A stretch of DNA of 64,000 nt from contig OY856187.1 in the NCBI GenBank assembly GCA_963693315.1, positions 392,468,788 to 392,532,787 of the forward strand, given 5' to 3'. Positions within the stretch are counted from its first letter, which is position 1; each line of letters starts with the position of its first letter. The notes below the pieces were generated by a model that saw nothing but the letters and a program-made list of their open reading frames with translations, was not told where the DNA came from and searched no databases. Shown in pieces: positions 40,250 through 52,853 of the stretch. The position numbers and the translations under genes are program-made. Source of the DNA: Diogma glabrata (taxonomy: Eukaryota > Arthropoda > Insecta > Diptera > Cylindrotomidae).

Positions 40250-41590
40250 GAGTATGTGTACCAGAGTACACAGGTAAGAAGTGAAACTTCTTTATGACAT
40301 ATCATTTTTCTACTATTTAGAACTTCACAGAAATTGGGTAGATAAGGCTTAGGAAAAAAACGCCGATTATTGATAACCAATTGTTTGGTGAGTATTGTAT
40401 CTTCGTCTATATCTCTGATACACTCAAATTCTACATGACCACCGTGACCACATTACCACCATGACCAACATGAACACCTTGACCACCATGACCACCATGA
40501 CCGCCATGACCAACATGACCATCATGACCACCGTTAACACCATGACCATCATGACCACCGTGACCACCATGACCACCGTGACCACCATAACCACCATGAC
40601 CATCATGACCACCATGACCACCATGACCACCGTGAACACCATGACCACCATGACCACCGTGACCAGCATAACCACCATGACCACCGTGAACACCATGACC
40701 ACCATAACCACCGTGACCACCATTACCACCATGACCACCATAACCACTATGACCACCATGACCACCGTGAACACCATGACCACCATGACCATCGTGACCA
40801 CCATTACCACCATGACCACCATAACCACTATGACTACCATGACCACCATGACCACCATGACCACCTTGACCACCATGACCACCATGACCAACATGACCAT
40901 CATGTCCACCGTAAACACCATGACCACCATGACCACCGTGACCAGCATGACCACCATAACCAGCATGACCACTATGACCACCATGACCACCATGACCACC
41001 GTGACCACCATAACCACCATGACCACTATGACCACCATGACCACCATGATCACCATGACTACCATGAACACCATGACCATCATGACCACCGTGAACACCA
41101 TGACCACCATGACCACCATGACCACCATGACCATCGTGACCACGGTGACCACCATAACCACCATGACCACTATGACCACCATGACCACTATGACCGCCAT
41201 GACCACCATGACCACCGTGAACACCATGACCACCATGACCACCATGACCACCATAACCACCATGAACACTATGACCACCATGACCATCATTAACCATGAC
41301 CACCATGACCACCGTGAACACCATGGCCACCGTGACCACCATGACCACCGTGACCACCATACCCACCATGACCACTATTACCACCATGACTACCATCACC
41401 ACCATCTACAATCTACACATCCAACTCATATAACATTCAGGACAATACTAAATAAATTAAAAAAAATAAAATAATCAAAACAAAATTAAAATTTACAAAA
41501 AACCACGTAACCGAAAATCGTGACGATTTTTTTAAATTTTATACTGCTTTAAAATTTCTCTCATACGCCGATAAAGAAGTTTCACTTCAA
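40250..41590. mobile_element. Putative minisatellite-carrying element, copy 2
   Basis: The left end (40250-40440) is nearly identical to 59885-60070, although the sequences further left differ, so it marks a real boundary. It begins with a small hairpin (GTGTACC and GTACACA), then GAAGTGAAACTTCTTTA (40278) and about 140 bp of unique sequence before the minisatellite. The right side carries the inverse palindrome TAAAGAAGTTTCACTTC (to 41588). No protein gene. The minus-strand open frame in the unique left flank (NNRRFFPKPYLPNFCEVL) is conserved between copies only because the DNA is. Confidence 0.6.
40432..41402. repeat. 9-bp minisatellite, ACCACCATG family, about 970 bp
   Basis: Same unit as at 21255. 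Longer-range repeats such as ACCACCGTGAACACCATG recur irregularly. Long open frames in three phases follow from the stop-free unit. Confidence 0.95.
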
Positions 41591-43084
41591 AAATTTCAAA
41601 TATTATATTTACGAAAAAAAACGAACCCATACAAACGTATTTAATTCCCCAATTTTTACTTAATGCTCGATTAACAATGCAACATGTTTGAATCAACCAA
41701 GATTTTTTCTTTCGGTGTTTTAATTCTAAGTTTTAAGTTACCCATAAAAACTGAATTGTGTCTTGTTCAAAAAATCTTTTCAAATTTAAATCAAATGTGG
41801 TTGAAATAGTAATTTTGTAATTATTTTAGCAACCATTTTTAATTTATGTAAATAATCCTGAAATAAATTAACGACACATCATCATCATCAAAAAAAAACT
41901 AAACCAAAACTTAAAACAAAAATCAAGATTGCATTGCAGATAAAATTTAAATAAAAATCGTAATAAATTTGGAAGATATCCTTTTTTTCGTAAATGTGTT
42001 CCAAATGTTCTTTTAAGCTTTCTCTTGCCGTAGCAATATTGCTTATGATTGACATTTCAATCAAATGGTTTTCATTTAATTTTGTTCTACAGTTAACATA
42101 GATACATAAAATAACATAAAGTATCTGTCTTCCTTATATATACACAAAAATATTATAAATTTTGTTTCCTTTTGATGTAAGATGAAAATAAAATGAAAAT
42201 GTTTTATTGTGGGTGTGATGGATTTAATTTAGATAAAATTTTTATTATAATTTTCAATCGACTTTTATTTTGATAGAAATTTTTGCGTATAATAAAAATG
42301 TACTATGGCAGCTTATTTGATGTTTTATTGCGATTTTTAAAATGTTCTATAACCATTGTTGTCATTTTTAATTTAAAGATTAAGCTCTAGTTTAAAATAA
42401 ATTTTGAAAATAACAGCATAAATTTTATAAGCAAAAATAAAATTCAGTTAGATATAAAAAATTAGTGATTTTCCAAACTAACTTAATTATATTTTAGAGC
42501 TATCTAGTGCTAAAAAAACATGTCGAATAACAAAATTTTTCTTAATGCTTCGGTTTATGATCGAATGAAACAAATGCGTAAAAATAAAAAAGAAGTGGGC
42601 TGACTCACCAGCCGCAACTATAAAGCAGAGGTGAGAAAAGAACGTTCTTCGCTAAGAAACAAACGTTTCCCATATAACCAGTGTTTTTATATATTCGTGT
42701 TCTTTTGTATTCTCATTTCAAAACAAATGAAAACAGTGAGAGAATTATTAAAACGTTTCCGTTTATTTTTACTCTGTTTTGTTTATTCTTTATATTCGAA
42801 TGGTTTAGTTTAAAACAGGAATAAAGAATTATGCGAATGGAAACGCAAAATATGGAGGGGCTGAAATCTCAAGCTCTGAGATATCAAGACTTCGGTCTGG
42901 GTTAAGGATTTTGATATAGTTTTCGGCAACAAAACTTTTATGAGGACATGGTTTTTAGTTTTGGGCAGCGATGAATATCAAACATAACTCTTTGTTAAAG
43001 TACAAGTATTCAGAGAAAGACTCTGTTTAAAAATTTATTACAAAACTAACACGAAACATCAATACGTTGCCGGATAATTGTAAT
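41591..43084. other. AT-rich stretch with small dispersed repeat
   Basis: No gene recognised. A 28-codon open frame from about 42521 (MSNNKIFLNASVYDRMKQMR) is too short to judge. GCAGAGGTGAGAAAAGAACG followed by TTCTTCG (from about 42623) recurs inverted near 55230-55265, marking a dispersed repeat with an AGAACGTTCT core. Confidence 0.4.
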
Positions 43085-43500
43085 CAAAATTCCAAAAATA
43101 TTGTTAAATTAAATAAAATCAAACTTTTTCAAAATTCCAAAAATATTCTAAAAATTAGAATGAAATCAAATATTTAAACTTTTTCTAAATTCTGATGATA
43201 TGCCAAAAATTCTTAAAAATTCGAACTTTTCCAAAATTCTAAAAATATTGCAAAAATTCCTACAAAATCAAAAATTAAAACTTTTTTCAAAATTCCAAAA
43301 ATTATAATAATATCAAAAATTAAAAATTTTTCAAAATTCTGAAAATATTTCAAAAATTCTTACAAAATCAAAAATTAAAACTTTTGCCGAAATTCTAAAA
43401 ATATTGCAAAAATTATTACAAAATCAAAAATACAAACTTTTTCAAAATTCCAAAAATATTTCAAAAACTACAACAAATTCAAAAATTTCTATGTCCAATT
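43085..43500. repeat. Degenerate tandem repeat, unit about 55-60 bp, about seven copies
   Basis: Repeated pattern TTCAAAATTCCAAAAATATT, then CAAAAATTCTTACAAAATCA and AAAATTAAAACTTTT, with drift between units. Confidence 0.75.
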
Positions 43501-44979
43501 TCATTTTAAATTACATTTACGTCATAAAAACAGCTATATTTTTTTTCCCAAAATATTGGCTAAAAAATTAATTGAAATCATTTTTTGACACACTTGACAT
43601 TATATTTTGACAAACTTATAATGCCATAATTCTCAATAATAATAATAAAATTTCATTTCAAACAAACAATTAATTTTATATTTTTTTTCCAAAAAATTAG
43701 GTAAAAAAATAAATAAAAATCTTTCTTTTGACACACTTGACAACTTTTTTTTGACAAACTTATAATGCAATAATCTATTTTTTGATCTCACATACCAATC
43801 CCGACCATCAAGATTTCTCCAAATTCAATGTTCCTACTCGTAATCACTTAAAATGAACGTTTTTTAAGCCAAAAATATGCAAATTTCCTTGTTTTGACAC
43901 ACATAATGATTTTTTTGACACACTTCCGGTACAGTTATCGAACACAGCGTCCTTTCGGACCTGTCCCTTGAGTATACCTATTTTTAGAAAAAAAAATTTT
44001 TGAAATCCCACCGGTGGTTTTCCCTGCAGCGTAGGTAATGACGGCCGGCCGACCGGCCGGCCGGCCGACAGACAGACATAAATTTTTTTTTTTTTTGCTT
44101 TTTTAGAATCAGGAGGTCCTAAAACGTCGAGAAATGTCAAAAAAAGTGGGGGTAAGAATTTCACTTTGAGCTCATGAATGTAATACTTAGGTCTTTCAGA
44201 CCGAAGTAATATTTGCGAATATATTCTTAGGATTGGGATGATTTTTTTGGTGTAAAAAAAACAAATTTTTTTACGTAATTTCGTATTAATACTCGATTTA
44301 AGTTTTGTATTTATGAAAACAATTAAAATTTTTTTTATTTTTGGACTTTTAATAAAAAATTTTAAAGTGAATAGTTGGAAAATAGGTCCTATGGATGGGT
44401 AAATTTGAAATGAAATTAGGAGAGAACTCGATATAACAAGTTTCTCTGTGTGTTGGACAGGTGATTGATTCTCTAAAATACAGTCAACCTTTTGATTTTA
44501 TTGTTGCTAATAGGGGAGTCATATTAGGTTTTAACTTTGGAAAAATTCTCCGATCGATGATTTCTTTTGGGTCGTGTTGAAAGGAGTGTAAGAAACGATA
44601 TATCAAAGAAAAGGGGTGCAACTTTTTATACCCCTTCTCGGGGTTGAAAAATCTTTCGTTAAAAATACTTTTCGACTTATTCGTGAGTGATGATGTCAAT
44701 TTTCAACCGAAAACCACATTTTCATACGGTTTCTTACGAATTGCTCAAAAAGTAAGTATCATATCGAAAAAGTTATGAGAAAAGCTTTGAAAAAGTTTGA
44801 GCTTCAAGCGAAAAGAGCATTTTTGTAATTTTGCAAGTAATTGCATTTTCTTCAAAATAACTGAAAAACTATTAATGATACGCAATATTTTGTAGGATAA
44901 ACAATTGTTGGGTTTGCTCTTCTGAAAATTTTTGTTTTTTTATTAGTTTTTCAATAATAGGTTTTTTGCTAATAACTTT
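43501..44979. other. Non-coding, with CCGG-rich block at 44042-44078
   Basis: A paired segment TTGACACACTTGACA occurs near 43585 and 43728. At 44042-44078 is GGCCGGCCGACCGGCCGGCC with GACAGACAGACA, a GC-rich simple repeat in otherwise AT-rich DNA. Minus-strand open frames here (43844-44164 and 44484-44699) resemble no known protein. Confidence 0.45.
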
Positions 44980-44989
44980 TTAATATAAC

Positions 44990-45545
44990 TTTTTGCAAAA
45001 AACTATTAGCCAAACCCCATTCGAAAGAACCCAAGATTTTACAAAAGAAACATATTGTGAACTTGTAACAGACCCGAAAGCTGTGACTGGCTCTAAGGAT
45101 ATCGATGTAGTTGTTATTATAGCTGATCTATGTCCTAATAACAGATGAGCATGTTTTATAAGGTCAAGAAGAGCTAAAGTAGAAAGACTTATTTTTAAGA
45201 CAGATATGTTCAAGTCATATCCGCATTCAAAAAGTTGCATTTTGTTTTTACTCGCCTTCAGTGGCTGTGATTCGACATTTCAAACATCGACTCAAAAATT
45301 AAAAATTTTCTAATAAAAATAGCAGTATAGATGAAATTTTTGGAGGTGGTGTTAAGTGTACATTAGATTTATATGGCGTTTTAAAATTAGAAAAAGATTT
45401 AAATGAATATTATAGGTACACATGTTTTATTAGAAGTGTTTCAAAACAACGAAAATTAAGTCTTGCACTTTTACCCCCTACAAAAAGCGCAGCACTGCAA
45501 CGCTTTAGAAGAGTCTACTTACAAGCCAGCCACTCCGCAGTGACG
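44990..45545 (+). pseudogene. PIN/CXC transposon-associated protein remnant
   Basis: The plus strand reads TGSKDIDVVVIIADLCPNNR and, after a stop, FKTDMFKSYPHSKSCILFLL, AFSGCDSTFQT. Further on come IFGGGVKCTLDLYGVLKLEK, CFIRSVSKQRKLSLALLPPT and KSAALQRFRRVYLQAS. These blocks match in order the protein at 61868-62863: a PIN-like nuclease core with DIDLLVIL, then H-ILFLHA, then the LPPTSAAAHQH region. It is broken by several stops and shifts. A Cys-rich stretch at about 47150-47230 (CNCGANPCN) could be the tail, displaced, but that is weak. Confidence 0.55.
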
Positions 45546-46785
45546 GTTGTTACATTTGTACGCATTTAAACTGATATAATTTCCAAATTAGAACAAAAAT
45601 CTCTATGTTTTGAATATAATTCAATTCATTTCAATGATTTCTTAAAGTAAAACAAAAACACATTTAGAATTATTCAAGCGTTTACATGTAATAATAAATT
45701 TAAGCCCTGTGACGGGTGTTACGAGTACTCCTACAAAATATGATATTTTGTTGACCAATCATTAGAGTTTAGCTAAACTAGAAATTTTTGTCACAAAATT
45801 AATAGCTAGATTGTGAGTTAAAGAATCGTCCGTTCCTATACTCTAAGTATTTTGTTTATATATTACTTTTTATATTTTTCTTTTACAAAAAAAGCTTGTG
45901 ACGGGTGTTACGTGTGTAAATTAAACAAATTCTTTAGTAAATTTTGAGACTTTCTTTATTATTTTGGACTTTTATGATTATTTTTGTCTTTAAACAAAAG
46001 AAAATTTTAGGAGTTTGAACTCCCTGTAAGACCATATGAAATGGAATTTCCAGGCAAGTATCTGAAATAGTGCTGTTTTTGCAGTTGAGGTAGCATCGTT
46101 AAAGTATTCCATTATTCCATCGGTTCTTTTACTCGTGTACTCTACTTCGGTACTTCTCTAATCGGTACTCTACTTACTAAAGATCATGAATGTCGTTTTC
46201 ATTGGCGAAATGATATATAACGCGCGCCCTTTGAATTTGAAGACAAAAATATTCATAATAATACCAGAATATGTTGATAAAAGTTCACCGAGATTTTATT
46301 GCCCGCCAAAGTCTATCCGTCGCAGTTGCACACAGCCGTCGACAGCGTCTTTACCATAACTAGTGGCAAAGAAAGTCTACCTTCCAGTTTCTCACTGTAA
46401 TAGACACTGGAAATAGTAAATTTGTTTTTGAACTGGGCATCCGTCTGAAAAAGCTATCAATTTTTTCACACAGGGATATTAGATAGGTGGAACACATAGA
46501 CACACATAGAGAAACACATATAAGAACGTATTATATTCCTATTGTGCACTTAAAAAATTATAACATTAGTGAAGAAAATTGTAACGGGTGAAAGGTGTGA
46601 CGGGTGTTACACAAATAAATCAGCCTATATTTTAACGCAAGGTCTATTTTAATTCACACGAATATTTTTCAAGGATTGTTTAAACCTATAACCTTACTTT
46701 TGTAAGGTCAATACAAAATAAAAGCTAGTCAGCCTCATGTAGGATGAACTTTTCTATGCATTTTGTGACGGGCGTTACAGAAATT
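45534..46785 (+). repeat. Dispersed 15-mer TGTGACGGGTGTTAC, five copies
   Basis: Copies at about 45535 (variant), 45709, 45898, 46597 and 46764, all in the same orientation, spaced 174, 189, 699 and 167 bp. The surroundings are AT-rich and share little else. They could be binding repeats of a transposon or remnants of decayed tandem units. Confidence 0.65.
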
Positions 46786-47660
46786 TCTGCGTTACAGTTT
46801 TATCAATAAAATGATTACTACTTACCTGATTGCTTTAAATTTTTTTTCAACAAATAATAATGAGTCGCAGTATAGACAGCAAATGTGAATGGCGGGTTTT
46901 TGAATTTTTGAATGTGATTGACGTAAAAATCGTGTTGCTATTTTAGTAATTTTTTTCCATGCTAGACTTTGAAATCTGCTCACTTGGCTTGATCAAAATA
47001 TTACGAAAATTGGCAAAAATATTATAGAAATTCTTTTAAATAATGATAAATTAAAATATAAAGCCTGTTAAATTTCTATGTAAGTATACATATTTGCAAG
47101 TTATTTTTTTACTTTCTGGTATCGATTACCGCGGAATGGCCCAAGTGCAACTGTGGTGCAAATCCTTGTAACTGGCAACAAGTGTTGTGCTGTAGCATTC
47201 CTGTTTAAATTGTAGTGTAGTAGACTGTTCAAACCATCCTCATGTTAATGATTTATCAGAAAACTCAACAGACGCTAGAAAGTTGCAACTAAAATTTCAG
47301 AAACTTTAGAAGACCAGGCCGAATTACCAGATATTACACAATCTGAATCTAAAGCATAAATTTATTTAAATTTTCTAAAATCATCAACTGTCTCTCGAGT
47401 CAATGGTGTCCCGCTTTAGCATATTAACATCTGGTCACCTTATATAGATCGAAGTCTTGACACCTCGTAGCAACTAGAGGGAGTCTTAAATAGAGCTTCA
47501 AAATAAAAAAATATTTAATTCTAAATTCATTTGGTTTTTTAATAAATAAAAACATTATTTCAATATAATAAAAACATAAAGAAAATGTTATGTATACTAG
47601 GAGTTCTTATTCATTTGTTTCAAGCTCTTCAATATTAGTGATCATTTGTTCACTTTTATT
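46786..47660. other. Stretch with possible cysteine-rich coding remnant
   Basis: No definite gene. The plus strand at about 47150-47205 reads KCNCGANPCNWQQVLCCS, reminiscent of a CXC cysteine cluster, but stops follow immediately. Confidence 0.25.
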
Positions 47661-47683
47661 ATTTTTAAAGTAAGAGTTTAAAA

Positions 47684-49515
47684 CTAAAATTTTGTTAACT
47701 TATTACTTTCGATGTTTGAGCGTTTTTGAGTAATGATGTTGTTGGCTCCTGAAAAAACTCTTTCTGATGACGCTGATGTTGCTGGAACAGAACACAATGC
47801 AGTAAAAACTTTGAACAGCATTTTATAAACATCTTTCCGATCCAGCCAAAACGTTATCAAATCCGTGCAATCAGTGCTAGGTTCTGCCAAATATCGACTA
47901 ATTTCTTCTGATAAAAAGGAAAACAGAATTCTAGTGAAAAAGAGTATTATTAAAAGAATTTATAAATACATAAATACCTGTTACATCATCATTCAAAATT
48001 TGAGGTTCGTCAAAAATTAAAAAAATTGATTGTTGATCCATATCCTCAATTGCATTCGTTTCAGTGGCAGTGGTGTTAACGATCGAATTTTCGGTACTTT
48101 CGTTAACGATATTTAATAACTTTTTAATATACCTATACACATCCTCCTTTTCTTCTACTGTGCATATAGAAAGTTTTTTGCAACGCGGATATAAAAAAGT
48201 TGCTGCCAAATGTATATTATTTAATTCCAGCTTCCACTTACTCACAAGCGCTTCTTTAATATTTGTTTTGAAGTTTTTGATAATTTCTAAATCACTTTCA
48301 TATATATCACAAGTTTTTAAAAGCATATAATAATAGGGAAAACTCAAGTGCAAGGTTGGTTTGCTTGAGTATTGTAACTCTAGAAATGCTTTATAAAAAT
48401 GTTCAAGAAAAGTTATTGATGCTTAAGTTTTTCTTCATCGATGCCAATTAATCTATTGGTTTGTTTTCTATCTATCAAAATTTTAGAAATTTCACCAAAA
48501 TTGACATAGATAGATTTGAACATAATCAAATTGGAACACCAACGAGTATCACATTCATTTTTCAGCGTAGACTCCAAACTTTTTTGTAAATTTGAAGACT
48601 TTTTAAAAAATTTTACTAGGGTTTTGCACTTATCTAGAAATTCCTTAAATTCTGGGGAAACTTTTGTGGCTTGAATAAGAACATTGTTTAATATATGGGC
48701 CGAACAACTTATTCCAGTGCAAGTAGAAAGAGCTGAAACAATGTTCGAACCTCTATCGGTTACGAAAATTATTTTTTCTAAATTACAATTAATGTTGTAA
48801 TCATTTAAAATTTTATCCAACTTATCATAAATATTACTAGAACTATGACGGTCATAATTAAAATGTTTAACTGCAAGAACTTGATCAAAAATTTGATTGT
48901 CTTTAAAATATTGTATTGTTACTGATATGTATGACAACTTTTTATACATATCAGTCCAAAGATCTGTGGTGACGGCTCCAAATTTTATGGCAGACACTTC
49001 TTCTCTTATAATTGGTTTAAAATGCTCACATATTTTTGTAATGTTGTTGGAGATCGTTGTGCGATGCAGCAACAAATCAATTGTGTTTATCTTTGAACCA
49101 TATTTTGCTCCAATTTGAATAAAAATTTGCATTAACTCTTGAAACTCATCACCATCAACTATTGAAAAGGGAACAAAATTTGTTATAGTCCAATTGACTA
49201 ACCCATTTTTGATTTTTTTTTGTCATCAAAATCAACAATCGGCAGAGCTTTTGCGTTCTCTGTCCGAAGTCGTTTTAAGCATGGATGCTGTAATAAATTT
49301 GACGTAGTTGTGCCCTTATATTTTAAAATTCGGTTACATTTTTTACATGAAACAAAGTTTATCGGTTCGTTTTTTTCATTTACCACTACGTCAAATGCAT
49401 CCCAAACGGTGCTTTTGGCATTTTGTTTTTGAATTTTTTTGTAAATGTTTAAATTAATTTTATTTAATATAAAAGACGCAGTTTCGTTTGCGCCAGAAGA
49501 GTTTTCCGGTTCCAT
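47684..49515 (-). pseudogene. hAT transposase with BED finger, frameshifted, one apparent intron
   Basis: Minus strand from ATG 49515 (MEPENSSGANETASF). A BED-type finger comes first: VWDAFDVVVNE, FVSCKKCNRILKYKG, NLLQHPC. A frameshift lies near 49197. The RNase H-like core reads KFGAVTTDLWTD (first Asp), KIIFVTDRGSNIVSAL (second Asp), CSAHILNNVL and ECDTRWCSNL. Another one-base shift is near 48420, then LHLSFPYYYML and HLAATFLYPRCKKL. The C-terminal dimerisation block SVPATSASSERVFSGANNII is at about 47805-47745. A 70-bp stretch (47908-47977) has GT...AG borders on the minus strand, and its removal keeps the frame into EISRYLAEPS. The transposase would cut and paste hAT DNA. Two frameshifts make it inactive. 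Terminal repeats were not identified. Confidence 0.82.
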
Positions 49516-50344
49516 GATGTCAAGATAAAAAAATTGGTGAAATAATTGAACTAATATATCAATTGAATAAAAATCTAATTTTATTTGATTAAAAATTTAA
49601 CTTGTCTCCTTTAATCTACTTATTTGGTTTCTATTTTGTTACTAATTATCATACATAAACTTTCTAACGATTAACTCGGTCCTCAAATCGTAGTTTTTCG
49701 TTTTTAATCGACAAGGCAAATAGTAAAAAATCAAAGAAAATAAACTAAAAGGTATGCTATTGCGCATCTCATCACAAATAATTTAAAAAATGTGACGTCA
49801 CGTTGTGAGTACTAAATTGTAATACGCGCGAATATAACTAATAAATTTATATACATATATGGGCCATTTTCACCAAACGCTTACATTTCAGATTAAAAAT
49901 TTAAAAAAAAAAAATCAATATTTCATTTAAAAATAATTACAGGTGCTAAGACCAAGGTTGGGACTATATAGAGAAGTAGATAGTCATACACTTTTTGGTA
50001 TAATTTAGCATGTAGATGCTGTCGCAACTTGGGATACATAGCAAATTGTCAAGTCCGTTACCATACACAAATCGTAAAAATTCTCACATTAAAAAACATT
50101 TTAATTTTCAAAATCAACTTGCTTTAAGGTGATTTATATTCCCAAAGTTGAAAACAGGCAATGGATCAGTTTTGCTTTTTTTAAATTAAAATTGGAGGCA
50201 AAAATTACCCTAGAAGTATATATTTATTTAAAGTATTTACTTTCATTTGGATTATATTTGTCTTTCTTGGTTCAAAAAGAGAATTGGCAATTTAAAAGAT
50301 AAAAAAAAGTTAATTAATATATGAATACCCTTGAAAACTATGCG
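49516..50344. other. AT-rich stretch with an inverted partner near 54.95-55.02 kb
   Basis: 49733-49812 (TCAAAGAAAATAAACTAAAA, GGTATGCTATT, TGACGTCACG and TTGTGAG) recurs inverted at 54945-55022. No gene. Confidence 0.45.
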
Positions 50345-50408
50345 GTAACGGATTTGACATTTGGTAACGGATTTGGCTAAAACCTTTACCAAATGTCAAA
50401 ATCGTTAC
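50345..50408. repeat. Hairpin with about 24-bp stem
   Basis: GTAACGGATTTGACATTTGG is mirrored by CCAAATGTCAAAATCGTTAC around a short loop containing CGGATTTGGC. Confidence 0.6.
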
Positions 50409-51589
50409 TAATGTATTTTAATAATATTTTTCATGTCAATACTTACATGCTGTTATACCGATTTTCGAAAAAAAACTGCGAGCTATTTTGAGTTTTCCTT
50501 ATTTCAACCGCGTTTATGTATTTTTTTCCTTTTTTTTTGTGCCGTATCGTCAAAAATATTTTACAAGCTCAGTCGTTCTCAAACATCAGTTAAGAATTCT
50601 TTTAAAATAATAAAGTTTAAAGTTAAATTTATTTGAATGAGACGCCTCAAGAATTTTCAAGTGTAAAGTAGTCCAATTTCATTTTGTTTTATTTGTGGAA
50701 TTTGCATAATACATTCTGCTAAAAAAATCACTTCATATATAAGAATTACATACCTTCATTACATCGGCATAAAATTGAATGAAGATAAACACCGTAGATG
50801 CACCGTAGATAGTGGATTCAACTGTAAACTAATTGATAGTTATAATGAAGAAAGAAAAATACTAAATTTTCAACCTTTTTGAAATTCTATGACTGATTTT
50901 TCACAATTATCACAGACCAAATTAAAAAACATGAAAATTCTAATAAACCATCGATATGATCCCCAGATGATAATGTGAATGGTTAAACTATATATTCGGC
51001 TTGTTCCCTATATTATACTCTTCGTAGTTTGTGTGGCATAATTGAAGTGGAAGTCTTAAAGTCCTAGCACCAGCTAACTTCGTGCATGTAGCTTTGATAA
51101 AAGATCTTTAATTGTAAGCAGTCTACTTTACAATTACCAGACAGTTATTAGATCTAGCAATATCTGCTAACGGACTAACCATTGCCGGTTGCAGAAGTTT
51201 TCCAATGATGCAGAAAAAGTAAATGTTTTTGGTTATGTGTCACATCTAATAAAACTCACAAGAAATAATTTTGTAGATCATTGTTTCAATAAAATTTCAA
51301 TCAAAAGTCTTACAGTAAGTAATTCACGGTATCAAAAAGTTTAAGCTATTAGCAAATGTGGCACATCAGGGTTCCTCGAATCTGATTCCTGGATTAAATG
51401 TTCCCAATTTTGTAAACCTTTAAGAATCTTTCTATTTTATAAAAATAGAATGAGTTGCTCGAATCAATTTGAAATGAAAAGGGCGTTTGAGAGAATACCT
51501 AAACAGATGGCAACCCTGGCCTAGACATGGTAGCAATTTTAAACAGTATTTGTTTGAGAACAATTACAACAAATGCATTCGAAAATATA
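50409..51589. other. Stretch without clear gene
   Basis: AT-rich. Possible decayed coding sequence from about 51000 on, but no family recognised with confidence. Confidence 0.3.
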
Positions 51590-51990
51590 AAACCTGCATC
51601 TGAAAATATGCAACCATTGTAGTACGATGGTCTGGAATATTTGGCAAGCTACCTATTATTTACATTGAAAGATTCGAGTTTAATAATTGATCATTTTCAT
51701 AATAGATGTTGTACTTGGAATAAACGTTTTACAGACTTACTTACAGTCTTACTTACAGCCTTTAAAACCTATACCACGTACATCTGAAGATGAAGATGGA
51801 GCAGCTCGAAGCAATATTTAGCTACGGTAATAGAAATCCATTGCTAATAAGGAAAAATTATTCCAAAAACTTAATAGACCTTTTGAAAGATGTAGACTGC
51901 GATGAGAAAGCTAAAACCATTTTCTTCAGGTCTACAATGCATACTTTCGAAAAAACGACTTAAATGAAACAATTTTGGACATAACAACCG
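51590..51990 (+). pseudogene. Possible decayed transposase C-terminus (P-element-like?)
   Basis: The plus strand near 51630 reads YDGLEYLASYLLFTLKDSSL, reminiscent of the EYVAGYVA block near the C-terminus of THAP/P-element-type transposases, with scattered coding-like text after it (KEKLFQKLNRPFERC in another frame). Stops are frequent. The assignment is weak. Confidence 0.22.
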
Positions 51991-52324
51991 TAAAAAGAAA
52001 ATTAAATAAAATGGTCCATTAAATTATATTTCTGACCAATTTCCTTTAAACCCTTTAAATAAACCCTCTAATTACTATTTTAATTTATTATCATTATTAA
52101 TAATTAAAATGTCTCAATCAAAAGTATTCTCATAATCAGAATAATCAGATTTTATATATGTATTCTTATACGAGTTTATATAATTTTCGCACATTTTTCC
52201 ATTTAAATATTATATCATATATTTCAAAAAATAAATTTATTTTTTCTGTGACGGGAAAAAAGTTTAACATTTTGCTTCTGTTGACAGGTAAAAAAATGGC
52301 ACTTTTCATAAAATACTTTTTTCC

Positions 52325-52354
52325 CCGGGAAAAAAGTATGTACTTTTTTCCCGG
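52325..52354. repeat. Perfect 30-bp palindrome
   Basis: CCGGGAAAAAAGTA and TACTTTTTTCCCGG around a 2-base centre. Confidence 0.85.
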
Positions 52355-52853
52355 ATAAATATATACACATATATATACACATAAATGATGAATATTAGGA
52401 ATATTTATGAACATTTATGAATATTTTGTTTTTATAACAAGTTATACCTTTTTCTTCTTGATGTTAATAATTCCGTTTTTTCTGTGAATGAAACATATTA
52501 ATATAATTATTGAAAAAATAATATTGAAAAAATATTACAATATGTATATTCACCATACCATACGAACTTACCTCAAGAAAAAACTATATGAATATTCACA
52601 CTAGGTCAAATTCCATCTAAGCTGTCAATTTTTCTTGGATAAAAACTTCTTGAACTTGACTTCTTAATTTGAAAAAAAAATAAAAACTAAAAAAGGAATA
52701 ATTAACATCAAGAAAAAAAAGGTATAACTTTTTATAAAAACAAAATATTCATAAATATTCTTTAAACTAATTATTCCTTAAACTTTTCATAAAATTTATT
52801 TATTTTAGAAAATTATATATTTTTTAAATTTGTGAATAATATAAAGTTAGAAT

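Noticed and set aside
40424..41474. Long open frames reading Val-Val-Met, Thr-Thr-Met or Gly-Gly-His repeats (also at 21.2-21.9 kb, 60.0-60.3 kb and 63.4-64.0 kb)
   Set aside because: The 9-bp unit contains no stop in several frames, and open frames exist on both strands at once. There is no non-repetitive protein part or conserved start, so these are minisatellite artefacts, not glycine-histidine-rich proteins.
43844..44699. Minus-strand frames with Pro/Arg-rich segment (RPVGRPSLP)
   Set aside because: The distinctive residues are encoded by the CCGG simple repeat. No domain or conserved start.
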